Assembly (NCBI GenBank): GCA_017462825.1
Contig: JAFTQI010000008.1
Span: 1 to 27,456 of the forward strand
Length of the DNA: 27,456 nucleotides
Source of the DNA: Clostridia bacterium
GTDB lineage: Bacteria; Bacillota_A; Clostridia; Christensenellales; Borkfalkiaceae
Reading direction: 5' to 3'
Below are positions 8,221-15,999 of the stretch, one piece after another. Numbering within the stretch: the stretch's first letter is position 1; every line of letters starts with the position of its first letter. The translations under genes were made by a program, and so were the position numbers. The notes under the pieces are model-generated. The model had not been told where the DNA came from. It saw only the letters and a program-made list of their open reading frames with translations, and ran no database searches.

Positions 8221-8250
8221 GAGCCGCTCGACCCGGGCGGCTTCTTTATT
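8221..8250 (+). terminator. Probable intrinsic terminator between ppx/gppA and maf
   Basis: Stem GAGCCGC... (8222-8229) with ...GCGGCT (8235-8242), about 8 bp with one G-U pair and a 5-nt loop, then TCTTTATT. It lies between the stop at 8210 and the maf start at 8261, so it may only reduce read-through. Confidence 0.55.
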
Positions 8251-8260
8251 AGGATAAAAA

Positions 8261-8836
8261 ATGTCTTGGATTTTAGCAAGCGCGTCTCCGCGGCGCAAAG
8301 AACTTTTCGCGGAACTTATCAAAGAGTTTGAAATAATCCCCTCCAACGCCGACGAAAGCGTGACGGGGAAATTGTCCGCAAAAGCCTTGGTGGAAACTTT
8401 GGCGAGCAGGAAAGCGGAAGAGGTTGCTTTGCGCGAAGAAAACGTAGGAAAATTCGTACTCGGCTCGGACACGGTGGTCATATTCGGCAAAGAAGTTCTT
8501 GGAAAACCGAAGGACGAGGAGGATGCGTTCCGTATGCTGAAAATGCTTTCGGGTGAAAAACACGAGGTATGGACGGGCGTGTGCGTGGCAAGTGTTAAGA
8601 ACGGAAAATACCGCGCGAAAGTCAAAGCGGAAAAAACGAGCGTATATTTTAACGCTCTTTCCGACGAATGGATATGGGACTATATTCGCGGCGGTTCGCC
8701 GATGGACAAAGCGGGCGCGTACGGGATTCAGGACGGCGGCTTAGTGAAAAAGATTCACGGCAGCTATTCCAACGTCGTAGGCTTGCCGTTGGAGCTTTGC
8801 GAAAAGCTCATTGACTGGGCGGAAAGAAAACTGTAA
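8261..8836 (+). CDS. maf: Maf family nucleoside triphosphate pyrophosphatase
   Basis: 191 residues, full length for Maf/YhdE. The N-terminal loop LASASPRRKEL (5-15) binds the nucleotide phosphates; SDTVV with Asp70 is the catalytic acid, and GKP (81-83) and DKAGAYGIQ are also conserved. Maf proteins hydrolyse dTTP, UTP or modified nucleotides to the monophosphate and pyrophosphate, preventing incorporation of non-canonical bases, and in Gram-positives are linked to septum and cell-shape loci. In Bacillus subtilis maf stands beside mreBCD; here an MreB-like gene follows 56 bp downstream, so part of that arrangement persists. The ribosome site (AGGATA, 8251-8256) is weak. Confidence 0.93.
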   Translation: MSWILASASPRRKELFAELIKEFEIIPSNADESVTGKLSAKALVETLASRKAEEVALREENVGKFVLGSDTVVIFGKEVLGKPKDEEDAFRMLKMLSGEKHEVWTGVCVASVKNGKYRAKVKAEKTSVYFNALSDEWIWDYIRGGSPMDKAGAYGIQDGGLVKKIHGSYSNVVGLPLELCEKLIDWAERKL

Positions 8837-8840
8837 CAAA

Positions 8841-8868
8841 ACGCGTTCAACGCGTACCTGCTTCCCTG
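8841..8868. repeat. Decayed copy of the intergenic palindrome
   Basis: ACGCGTT (8841-8847), C, AACGCGT (8849-8855), followed by ACCTGC. The centre and right arm match the three clear copies at 12560, 19046 and 26626 except for one base that is changed on both arms; the outer left arm is lost. It lies in the 56-bp gap before the MreB-like gene. Confidence 0.45.
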
Positions 8869-8892
8869 CTTTTATAGGGAAAGGAGTGGAAA

Positions 8893-9900
8893 ATGATAAA
8901 ACTTGCGATTGATTTAGGTACGTCAATGACCAAAATTTACCGCGCGGACACGAACAGCGGGATTGTTCTCGCCGAACCGTCTTGCGTGGCGGTTTCGGCT
9001 GACGGCGAAAAGATAAAAGCAATCGGAAAAACGGCGAAAAGCTTGATAGGCAAAACCGCGGAGTTTACGAATATCATTTCCCCGATTTATGAAGGGGAAG
9101 TGGTGAATATGCCGCTTGCAGTGGAGATGCTCAAAACTTTTTTATCGCGCGTGGGGTTAAAGAAAGGAAAGATTAGAAAGGCGCAGGTGTTAATTTCCGT
9201 GCCGTGCGGAATTTCTCCTCGCTCGTTATCTAGATACGCAACCCTCGCGGAAGAATGCGGAATGAAAAAGGTATGGTTTGTGGAACAACCCTATTTGGCT
9301 GCGCTTGGCGCAGGCGCGGTGTTGTCCGCGACCGACCCTGTATTTTGTTTGGACATCGGTGGCGGCGTGACGAATATTGCGGTGATTTCCGCGGACGGAA
9401 TTATCGGCGGCGTTTCCATGAACGTCGGCGGAAACAATATGGACGCGAACATTATTTCCAAAATATCGGCAAAAAAACGGCTTTCGATCGGACCATTGAC
9501 CGCGGAAAAAGTTAAAAATGAAATTGGCTCGCTGTCGAATACAGCGCTTGGCACGATGGTAGCGGAAGGTAGTTCTACGGAAACATTCCAGCCGTCCGCA
9601 GCGTCCGTTACGGCGGAGGAACTGACCGATTGCCTGCGTATCTATATAAATAAAGTGGTGGAATATGCGGAGGGCGTGTTGCGCGCGTTACCCGCGGAAG
9701 TTTCGGCAACGGTTCACCGTATGGGAGTATATCTTTCGGGCGGGGTGATGAAAATTCCTTACGCGCCGCAATATATTGGCGCGAAACTCGGCATGAGACA
9801 CCAGGTTTTCGAAGAACCGCAGTTTGCGACGGTGCTTGGCGGCGGCGTACTTTTGCGGGATAAGGAATTGCTGACAAAGTTTGCTTTAAAAACGGAATGA
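8893..9900 (+). CDS. Divergent MreB/Mbl-family actin-like protein
   Basis: 335 residues, the MreB length. Actin-fold motifs are present in order: phosphate-1 LAIDLGTSMTKIY (4-16), phosphate-2 CLDIGGGVTNIAV (about 151-163), and an adenosine-type motif LSGGVMKIPYAPQYIG near 280-295. Typical MreB signatures are altered, for example AEPSCVAV for NEPSVVA and YEGEVVN for the usual DGVIAD. It polymerises beneath the membrane and guides cell-wall synthesis in the family; here it may be a second, specialised paralogue. No mreC or mreD follows; the next stretch is a terminator and a noncoding region. The ribosome site AAAGGAG (8880-8886) is strong, and co-transcription with maf is likely. Confidence 0.85.
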   Translation: MIKLAIDLGTSMTKIYRADTNSGIVLAEPSCVAVSADGEKIKAIGKTAKSLIGKTAEFTNIISPIYEGEVVNMPLAVEMLKTFLSRVGLKKGKIRKAQVLISVPCGISPRSLSRYATLAEECGMKKVWFVEQPYLAALGAGAVLSATDPVFCLDIGGGVTNIAVISADGIIGGVSMNVGGNNMDANIISKISAKKRLSIGPLTAEKVKNEIGSLSNTALGTMVAEGSSTETFQPSAASVTAEELTDCLRIYINKVVEYAEGVLRALPAEVSATVHRMGVYLSGGVMKIPYAPQYIGAKLGMRHQVFEEPQFATVLGGGVLLRDKELLTKFALKTE

Positions 9901-9917
9901 AAAACGTTTTCGTCGGT

Positions 9918-9943
9918 AAAAATACTAAAAAAAGAGTGTTTTT
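9918..9943 (+). terminator. A/T-rich terminator after the MreB-like gene
   Basis: AAAAATACT (9918-9926) pairs with AGTGTTTTT (9935-9943) with one G-U pair and an 8-nt loop, ending in five T. A second weak hairpin with AAGGGGGTT follows at about 9981-10008, before a T run. Together they insulate the downstream promoter. Confidence 0.5.
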
Positions 9944-10010
9944 AGAAGAAAAACAACAAAATCTAAAAAAAATTTAACGTCGAAACTCCTTATAAATAAA
10001 GGGGGTTCGT

Positions 10011-10078
10011 TCTTTTTTAAAAATTTTTTAAACTTTTTTTTAAAAACCTATTGACAAATGAAAATTTTTTGGTATAAT
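10011..10078 (+). promoter_or_regulatory. Very strong sigma-A promoter with UP-element-like A/T tracts
   Basis: TTGACA (10051-10056), a 16-nt spacer, TATAAT (10073-10078): both boxes match the consensus exactly. Upstream, from about 10011 to 10047, are phased runs of A and T only broken by a few C, as in the UP elements of rRNA and other highly expressed RNA genes. Start expected near 10085. Confidence 0.85.
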
Positions 10079-10084
10079 AAAGGT

Positions 10085-10790
10085 ACAAAAGAAAGAAACA
10101 AACAAAAAATGTTTGAAACTTTCAAAAACGAGAGGGCATACCAATGGCATGATAAGGGGAGCCGCGAGGGAACGGCAAGCTGCCGTAGGGATACGGCGAA
10201 AGTAAAAAAAGAAAGGAGGGTACAAAAAGCGATGACTCCTTACGAACGTGAGGCGGCGGCCTAAAAAATACGCGTTATAAAAAAGGATTTATAGAAATTC
10301 GATATATCGATTTTTTCCGAACGGTTACGCGGAAAAGCGTAACGGATAAGATTTGACGGAATCTTGGTTTTAAAAAATATTCGGAAAGCGCAGCGCCCAG
10401 CGAAAGGGAGAAAGAAAAAAGGAAAAGGAGGAGTATTCAATGTGTAGATCGTCGTATAAGATTGAAGGGAACGGAGATACTCCAACGGGCTATTAAGAGC
10501 TGACGGGAGTCAGCGTGAGATAGAAAAACGTTAAAGGAGGTAATGGACCTATGGTAATAAACCAAAAGTCGGCACGGTACTTTAACAAAAAAGGTGAAGC
10601 GAGGTAAACACCAATGAACGAAATAATTGAGGGCGTTAAAAAATAAGGAGTAACCTGAAAAGAATGCGGCAAATGTGCCGGCGCGCGACGTATGATCGCA
10701 ACAACAGGTGAACGAAAAAGAGAAAACGCTCACAACTGAATACGAATAAAACACCCCTGCTGAAAAGCAGGGGTTTAATATTTTATAGAA
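10085..10790 (+). ncRNA. Candidate large structured noncoding RNA, about 700 nt
   Basis: The interval is bounded by a near-consensus promoter and a strong terminator and has no plausible protein gene on either strand. Perfect or near-perfect helices found by eye are: 10172-10177/10181-10186; 10213-10218/10236-10241; 10314-10321/10380-10387 (8 bp) enclosing hairpins 10324-10330/10337-10343 and 10348-10353/10360-10365; 10430-10436/10477-10483; 10499-10504/10509-10514 with a GGGA loop; 10530-10536/10580-10586 enclosing 10538-10541/10547-10550 and 10552-10555/10561-10564; and 10627-10637/10725-10735 enclosing 10653-10657/10705-10709, which holds 10667-10671/10676-10680 and 10685-10688/10696-10699. 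Thus several multi-helix junctions are laid end to end. Size and organisation resemble the large ornate RNA classes (ROOL, OLE, GOLLD), but I cannot assign it to any. It lacks RNase P and tmRNA hallmarks. The alternative is a polycistron of tiny reading frames with purine-rich ribosome sites. Confidence 0.7.
10753..10786. terminator. Strong terminator of the large RNA, also usable by the convergent glycosyltransferase gene
   Basis: ACCCCTGCT (10753-10761), GAAA tetraloop, AGCAGGGGT (10766-10774), then TTAATATTTTA. Read on the minus strand the hairpin is followed by TGTTTTATT, so it probably stops the gene ending at 10798 as well. Confidence 0.88.
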
Positions 10791-10797
10791 CAAGCGC

Positions 10798-12540
10798 TTA
10801 CCTTCGAACGTAGATTTGATAGGTAAACGTAGACGGTTTTTTCAATTCGGCTACGTCGTCTGCCATGGTGCTATTTTCTAAAAGTACGAAATTATCGGCA
10901 ATGTATTCGTTTACGTAATCGGTTAATACGCCGCATTTAATATAAGAAACCACGTATACGTCCGTTGTTTCCATTTGTTTTTTAAGATTGTTCGCGAAGA
11001 AATTATCCGTATCGCGCAAATTGTTCGGGTCTTGGAAGAACACCGGACCTTGTGGGTCATGCTCGGTGTACGCGTACACAATCGGACCGTTAAACCCAAA
11101 ATACTGATAAGTGTCTTCGTTTAAGACGTCCAAGACGTCGTCTAAGTATGCCGCATCCGCTTTCATTGTCTTTGCATAGGTGAGAATGATATCGTAATGC
11201 TTATAGTTCGGCTTTGGTAAAAGAAAAATTCCCATGATTGCGATAAGGGATAGCGTCCCCAAGCAAATTTCCCCGATTTTTGCAAGGAAAATCATGCCGT
11301 CAACTACAAACGCGGCGCTTTCGTTTGACGTAGGAAGATTTGCGTTTTCGTGATTCAATGCGGACACGCTTGGCTTTTTCACGCACAAACAACTATATAA
11401 CGACTCTAAAAGCAGTATTACGCAAAGCAAATAGCAGGGGAGCGCGAAAATGAAATGATGGTTATAATACTGTCCGCCGAGTCCGACCGCAAAGGATACG
11501 AGAAAGGGCGTACAAATGATGCGCAAGCTTTTCGTAATAGCGTAAAGAACGCGTTGATAGGTCGGCGCGTTTTCCGCCGTCTTTTCGGAAAGGATTTTTA
11601 CGATGGTGACAAGCACGGAAACGAGCACGATTCCCAGCAACAAAGCGGAGTAGGCGCTCATATCGTTGAGCAGATTTTCCACTTTTTTCATGCGCTCGAA
11701 TGGGGAGCCGTAAATATTGATATGATTGCCTAACATATGGGGCAGGTACGCGTTGAGATAGGGAATAAACGTTCCCGTCGCGAGCAAAAGCAACACGCCG
11801 AGTGCGCCGCCGTAAGCGCAGGGGAGCAGGAAACGATAAAGCCAATCCTTGCCTTTAGGACAAATGATTGCCGCGCCTGCAAGCGCAATCAAAAAAAAGG
11901 GTTCTTTGAACATAACTCCGATCATCAAAAGCAGGGCGGAAAAAATCACTTTTGGGGAATAGAGCTTTGCTTTGGAAGAATCAATCGTTCTTGCGAGTAA
12001 AAGATACGCGCTGACAAAGAACGCGCCGAACAGTTCGACTTGGACTTCCCCCGAGCGGAGTTGGCTGTAGCCGCCGAGCAGAAAACCGACGGCGAGCGAA
12101 GTGAGCATGCAAAGAATCCAATGCAAGGGATTCTTATCCTTTTGTTTGACGAGTAGAGTCGCAATGCAAATCGCGGGTGCGAGCGTTGTCAGTATCAAAA
12201 GGAAGAAAGAGAGGAAATTGCATAAATAATAATCCCCGGTTAAGGAATAGGAGATGCTCGCTAAAAAGAAAATCATCGGGGGTTTGGTTTCAAACATATC
12301 CACGTAGGGTTTTAAGCCGTGGCTCATGCCTTTTCCGATAGCATAATAAATGGTTGTATCCCACGTAAACGGGCGTTTCAGCTCGTAAATAAAACGGTCG
12401 AAGAAATCACTCCGTTTGAAAAGCACGTAAAACGTAAAGAGCAGTATGCCGCCAAGGGCAACCGCGCTAACGGTGGAAAAATACGATTGTTTCAACCATT
12501 TTTCTTTTAATTTTAGAAAAAACGTTTTGATTTTCCCCAT
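10798..12540 (-). CDS. GT-C superfamily membrane glycosyltransferase (ArnT/PMT-like)
   Basis: 580 residues with about eleven or twelve hydrophobic helices. The first extracytoplasmic loop carries WDTTIYYAIGKGM with Asp61, and a little further ETKPPMIFF (84-92). An acidic residue in this loop followed by a KPP motif is the signature of polyprenyl-phosphate-sugar-dependent GT-C enzymes. A soluble C-terminal domain of about 120 residues follows the last helix (around 450). It probably transfers a sugar from a lipid carrier onto an envelope polymer, lipid or protein outside the membrane; donor and acceptor are unknown. The start has an AAAGGTAA ribosome site. The leader contains the intergenic palindrome (12559-12591), which separates it from glyS upstream. 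Confidence 0.8.
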   Translation of the reverse strand: MGKIKTFFLKLKEKWLKQSYFSTVSAVALGGILLFTFYVLFKRSDFFDRFIYELKRPFTWDTTIYYAIGKGMSHGLKPYVDMFETKPPMIFFLASISYSLTGDYYLCNFLSFFLLILTTLAPAICIATLLVKQKDKNPLHWILCMLTSLAVGFLLGGYSQLRSGEVQVELFGAFFVSAYLLLARTIDSSKAKLYSPKVIFSALLLMIGVMFKEPFFLIALAGAAIICPKGKDWLYRFLLPCAYGGALGVLLLLATGTFIPYLNAYLPHMLGNHINIYGSPFERMKKVENLLNDMSAYSALLLGIVLVSVLVTIVKILSEKTAENAPTYQRVLYAITKSLRIICTPFLVSFAVGLGGQYYNHHFIFALPCYLLCVILLLESLYSCLCVKKPSVSALNHENANLPTSNESAAFVVDGMIFLAKIGEICLGTLSLIAIMGIFLLPKPNYKHYDIILTYAKTMKADAAYLDDVLDVLNEDTYQYFGFNGPIVYAYTEHDPQGPVFFQDPNNLRDTDNFFANNLKKQMETTDVYVVSYIKCGVLTDYVNEYIADNFVLLENSTMADDVAELKKPSTFTYQIYVRR

Positions 12541-12558
12541 AAAATTACCTTTGTAATA

Positions 12559-12591
12559 GGGGCAGGTATGGTTTCAACGCATACCTGCCCC
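12559..12591. repeat. Intergenic palindrome, copy between glyS and the GT-C gene
   Basis: Left arm 12560-12574, central C, right arm 12576-12590, plus an outer G-C pair. It matches the copy at 26626-26656 except for two changes next to the loop on the left arm (GGTTT for GCGTT). No T tract follows on the minus strand; instead the GT-C ribosome site comes directly after, so here the hairpin lies in an mRNA leader or acts as a weak attenuator. Confidence 0.8.
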
Positions 12592-12627
12592 GCTCGTTAC
12601 TATAAAATTACGTTATTTACTCAAAAA

Positions 12628-14028
12628 TTAAAATTCAAGCTTTTCTTCGATATACTTAATCGCGTCTTCAACGCTCACGCGGATTTGTTCCATCGTGTCG
12701 CGGTCGCGAACCGTTACGGTATTGTCTTCAAGCGTTTGGAAATCGACGGTGACGCAGAACGGCGTACCGATTTCGTCTTGACGGCGGTAACGTTTCCCGA
12801 TTGAACCCGTAACGTCATAGGTCGCGGGGAATTTCTTGCACATCTTCGCATAGATTGCGTCCGCCGCTTCCGAAAGGTTCTTTTGCAAGGGAAGCACCGC
12901 GCACTTATAGGGCGCAAGAGCAGGATGCAAACGAAGCACCGTACGGATATCGTTCTTTTCCGCGTCAACCACTTCTTCATCGTATGCGTCCGTCAAGAAC
13001 GCGAGCACAACGCGGTCCGCGCCAAGGGAGGGTTCGACAACGTAGGGAACGTAGCGTTCGTTGGTAACGGGGTCGAGATAATCGATTGCTTTGCCGCATT
13101 CTTTTGCGTGCTGGGAAAGGTCGTAATCCGTTCTGTCCGCAATGCCCCAAAGTTCGCCCCAACCGAATGCGAATTTGTATTCGAAGTCCGTCGTTGCCTT
13201 AGAATAGAAGCAAAGTTCTTCGGGGGAGTGGTCGCGAAGGTGCAAGTTTTCTTCTTTCATGCCGAGCGAAAGAAGCCAGTTTTTGCAAAAATCTTTCCAA
13301 TATGCGAACCATTCCAAATCCGTGCCGGGTTTGCAGAAGAATTCAAGCTCCATTTGCTCGAATTCACGGGTACGGAAAGTGAAGTTGCCAGGGGTGATTT
13401 CGTTGCGGAAGGATTTACCGATTTGCCCGATACCGAAAGGTACGCGCATACGGGTAGAACGCTGTACGTTCGCGAAGTTTACGAAAATACCTTGCGCCGT
13501 TTCAGGACGAAGATATACCGTGTTTGCACTGTCTTCCGTGACGCCTTGGAAGGTCTTAAACATCAAGTTGAACTTACGGATTGACGTGAAATCGGAGTTG
13601 CCGCAAACGGGGCAAACGATTTTGTGCTCGTTAATGAACGCTTCGAGCGCGTCGTTGTCCATACTTTCTACTTTCACGTCCATACCCTTTTTTGCGACGT
13701 AGTTTTCCACAAGATTGTCCGCGCGGTGGCGAGCCTTACAGCTCTTGCAGTCCATAAGGGGGTCGGAGAAACCGCCGAGATGCCCCGAAGCCTGCCAAGT
13801 GCGCGTGTTCATCAAAATCGCGCAGTCAACGCCCGTATTGTAGGGATTTTCTTGAATAAATTTCTTCCACCAAGCTTTCTTGACGTTATTTTTAAGCTCA
13901 ACGCCCAAAGGACCGTAGTCCCACGTGTTCGCAAGACCGCCGTAAATTTCGCTGCCGGGGAAGATGAAACCCCTGTTTTTGCAAAGGGAAACGAGTTTTT
14001 CCATCGTAACCGCTCTCTTTTCTGCCAT
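12628..14028 (-). CDS. glyQS: Glycyl-tRNA synthetase, dimeric (alpha2) type
   Basis: 466 residues, matching the single-chain alpha2 GlyRS of Firmicutes, archaea and eukaryotes rather than the tetrameric glyQ/glyS form. It starts with [22 protein letters not shown] and then [10 protein letters not shown] Cys pair at CKSCKARH and another at CPVCGNS could bind zinc. Class II motif 2 is [10 protein letters not shown] and motif 3 is [21 protein letters not shown] is also present. The C-terminal anticodon-binding domain covers about residues 365-466. It charges tRNA-Gly with glycine in the cytosol. The ribosome site is moderate (AGAGG). A sigma-A promoter starts transcription about 35 nt upstream, leaving no space for a T-box leader, which many Clostridia use for this gene. 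Confidence 0.97.
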   Translation of the reverse strand: MAEKRAVTMEKLVSLCKNRGFIFPGSEIYGGLANTWDYGPLGVELKNNVKKAWWKKFIQENPYNTGVDCAILMNTRTWQASGHLGGFSDPLMDCKSCKARHRADNLVENYVAKKGMDVKVESMDNDALEAFINEHKIVCPVCGNSDFTSIRKFNLMFKTFQGVTEDSANTVYLRPETAQGIFVNFANVQRSTRMRVPFGIGQIGKSFRNEITPGNFTFRTREFEQMELEFFCKPGTDLEWFAYWKDFCKNWLLSLGMKEENLHLRDHSPEELCFYSKATTDFEYKFAFGWGELWGIADRTDYDLSQHAKECGKAIDYLDPVTNERYVPYVVEPSLGADRVVLAFLTDAYDEEVVDAEKNDIRTVLRLHPALAPYKCAVLPLQKNLSEAADAIYAKMCKKFPATYDVTGSIGKRYRRQDEIGTPFCVTVDFQTLEDNTVTVRDRDTMEQIRVSVEDAIKYIEEKLEF

Positions 14029-14068
14029 AACGTAAAACCTCTTTACATAAAATTTTATATACGCAGTT

Positions 14069-14099
14069 ATTATACGACATTTGACTGCGCCAAGTCAAA
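14069..14099 (-). promoter_or_regulatory. glyQS promoter with inverted repeat across the -35 box
   Basis: On the minus strand: TTGACT (14098-14093), 18-nt spacer, TATAAT (14074-14069). TTTGACT and AGTCAAA, separated by 6 nt (14080-14099), form a perfect 7-bp inverted repeat covering the -35 box and upstream half of the spacer, as an operator would. Confidence 0.65.
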
Positions 14100-14208
14100 C
14101 GTTTTAAGGGGATTCTCGAAAGGAAAGACAAGAAGAAATTTTTTATAAAAAATTCCAAAAAAAATTTGAAAAAATCGTGAAAGAACTATTCCCTTTTTTT
14201 GAAATATA

Positions 14209-14217
14209 TGTTATAAT
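14209..14217 (+). promoter_or_regulatory. Extended -10 promoter of formate-THF ligase
   Basis: TGTTATAAT (14209-14217) is a perfect extended -10 box. The -35 position (about 14189-14194, TTCCCT) is poor, as is usual for extended -10 promoters. Start near 14224, leader about 50 nt. Confidence 0.6.
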
Positions 14218-14275
14218 GATATGACTAGTAGTGTATATAGTGAGAGTTTATTGCCATTTTGGGAGGAGAATTTCT

Positions 14276-15931
14276 ATGCTGTCTGATATTGAAATTGCGG
14301 AAAGAGCCGAGCTTATTGACATTCGTGAAGTTGCGCAAAAGTTGGGCTTAACGGAAAATGAATTAGAGCTTTACGGCAAATATAAAGCAAAAATCGCGCT
14401 TCCTGCGACTGCAAAACGGAACGCGAAGCTGATTTTGGTGACGGCGATCAACCCCACCGCTTCAGGCGAAGGAAAAACGACTGTATCCATCGGTCTTGCC
14501 GACGGGCTTTCCAAAATCGGCAAAAAGGCTTGCCTTGCCCTGCGCGAACCCTCGCTTGGACCCGTATTCGGCATCAAAGGCGGCGCGGCGGGCGGCGGCT
14601 ATGCGCAGGTCGTACCTATGTCCGATATCAACTTACATTTTACGGGCGACTTGCACGCGATTACGGCGGCGAACAACCTCTTGTGCGCGTTGATGGATAA
14701 TCACATTTTCCGCGGCAACGAGCTTAAAATTGACTTGAACAATATCTATTTCCACCGTTGTATGGATATGAACGAGCGCCAGCTCATCAATATCCAAATC
14801 GGCGGTAAGGGCAGAGGGGTGGAAAGAGAAGACCACTTTGACATCACCGCGGCAAGCGAGATTATGGCGGTGCTTTGCTTGGCGACGGATATTGACGATT
14901 TGAAAAAACGTTTAGGAAATATCATCGTCGGCTTGAACACCGACGGCGACTACGTTCGCGCGAAAGATATCCCCGGTGCAGTGGGTTCGATGGCGGTGCT
15001 TTTGAAAGAAGCGATGAAACCGAACTTGGTGCAAACGCTCGAACACACGCCCGCGATTATCCACGGCGGTCCGTTTGCGAATATTGCGCATGGGTGCAAC
15101 AGCGTACAGGCAACGTACGCGGCGATGAGTCTTGCCGATTATGCGGTAACGGAAGCGGGTTTTGGCGCAGACCTTGGCGCGGAAAAGTTCTTGGATACGA
15201 AATGCCGCGCGGCGGGGATTGAGCCCGATTGCGTTGTTATTGTAGCGACGGTCAAGGCGCTTAAATTGCACGGCGGCGCGGAAAAAGCGAATCTTTCCGA
15301 GGAAAATTTGGACGCGCTTGCAAAAGGTATGCCTAACCTTTTGAAACACATTGAAAACGTGAAAAACGTATACAAAAAACCTGTTGTCGTAGCAATGAAC
15401 CGTTTCTTTACGGACACGCAAGCGGAGACCGATTTCGTGATCAAGACGGTGCAAGAAGCAGGGTCCGTAGCGGTATTTACCGACGTATTCCTGAAAGGCG
15501 GCGAGGGCGGCAAGGAGCTTGCGGAAGAAGTTGTCAAGGCTTGCGAAATTCCCTCTAAGCTTTGCCATCCTTACGAGCTTGACGAAGGGGTTTGCGAGAA
15601 GATAGAGAACGTAGCAAAGAAGATTTACGGCGCGGACGGCGTAGACTTTTCCGAAGAAGCGCTTGCAAAGATTAAGACGATTGAAGAAAAGGGCTGCGGC
15701 AATTTGCCCGTTATTATTGCAAAAACGCAATACTCCCTTTCGGACAACGCCGAGCTTTTGGGCAGACCTGAGGGTTTCCGCGTAACGGTACGCGATATCG
15801 TATTAAAGGGCGGTGCAGGGTTTATCGTTGCGATTGCCGGCAAGATTATGCTGATGCCTGGTCTTGGCGCGCATCCGGCGGCGGAAAAAATCGACTTGCT
15901 TTCCGACGGCACGATTGTGGGCTTGTCTTAA
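14276..15931 (+). CDS. fhs: Formate--tetrahydrofolate ligase
   Basis: 551 residues, the family length. It joins formate to tetrahydrofolate with ATP, giving 10-formyl-THF for purine synthesis, fMet-tRNA or, in acetogens, the methyl branch of the Wood-Ljungdahl pathway. The P-loop is TASGEGKTT (61-69); the [15 protein letters not shown] and [14 protein letters not shown] stretches are characteristic. The ATG at 14276 is preferred over a GTG at 14231 in the same frame, because GGGAGGAG (14261-14268) lies at the right distance and the family N-terminus begins there. It is followed closely by glnS with two small hairpins between. No other one-carbon genes are nearby. Confidence 0.97.
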   Translation: MLSDIEIAERAELIDIREVAQKLGLTENELELYGKYKAKIALPATAKRNAKLILVTAINPTASGEGKTTVSIGLADGLSKIGKKACLALREPSLGPVFGIKGGAAGGGYAQVVPMSDINLHFTGDLHAITAANNLLCALMDNHIFRGNELKIDLNNIYFHRCMDMNERQLINIQIGGKGRGVEREDHFDITAASEIMAVLCLATDIDDLKKRLGNIIVGLNTDGDYVRAKDIPGAVGSMAVLLKEAMKPNLVQTLEHTPAIIHGGPFANIAHGCNSVQATYAAMSLADYAVTEAGFGADLGAEKFLDTKCRAAGIEPDCVVIVATVKALKLHGGAEKANLSEENLDALAKGMPNLLKHIENVKNVYKKPVVVAMNRFFTDTQAETDFVIKTVQEAGSVAVFTDVFLKGGEGGKELAEEVVKACEIPSKLCHPYELDEGVCEKIENVAKKIYGADGVDFSEEALAKIKTIEEKGCGNLPVIIAKTQYSLSDNAELLGRPEGFRVTVRDIVLKGGAGFIVAIAGKIMLMPGLGAHPAAEKIDLLSDGTIVGLS

Positions 15932-15943
15932 AAGAAATGATTT

Positions 15944-15981
15944 GAAAAGCTCTGCTTTTCTTGAATTGACGGCTATGCCGT
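15944..15981 (+). repeat. Two tandem small hairpins between fhs and glnS
   Basis: GAAAAGC/GCTTTTC (15944-15950, 15954-15960) with a TCT loop, then ACGGC/GCCGT (15969-15973, 15977-15981) with a TAT loop. The second shares the TTGACGGCT core with the hairpin at 6374-6389. Neither has a good T tract, so they may attenuate rather than stop transcription. Confidence 0.45.
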
Positions 15982-15999
15982 ATTATTAAGAGAGAGATT

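Noticed and set aside
10058..10264. 68-codon plus-strand frame in the 5' part of the large RNA
   Set aside because: Its ATG lies inside the promoter spacer, before the expected transcription start, so it cannot be translated as such. Only the last 10 codons follow a ribosome-like site.
10085..10790. RNase P RNA, tmRNA, SRP RNA, 6S RNA, group I or II intron
   Set aside because: None of the hallmarks I know (RNase P GAGGAAAGUCC-type core, tRNA-like tmRNA end with CCA, SRP Alu/S domain, intron domain V) is visible. A formal assignment to ROOL or OLE is also withheld because I cannot align to their consensus.
10437..10793. 118-codon minus-strand frame across the noncoding interval
   Set aside because: No ribosome site or recognisable domain, low-complexity Phe/Ser-rich product, and it overlaps the terminator and paired helices of the plus-strand RNA.
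12883..13584. Plus-strand frame of 233 codons opposite glycyl-tRNA synthetase
   Set aside because: Antisense shadow of a clearly conserved enzyme gene, with no motif or ribosome site.
14231..14275. Upstream GTG start for formate-THF ligase
   Set aside because: It lies only a few bases after the predicted transcription start, has no ribosome site, and adds 15 residues absent from the family; the ATG at 14276 has GGGAGGAG.
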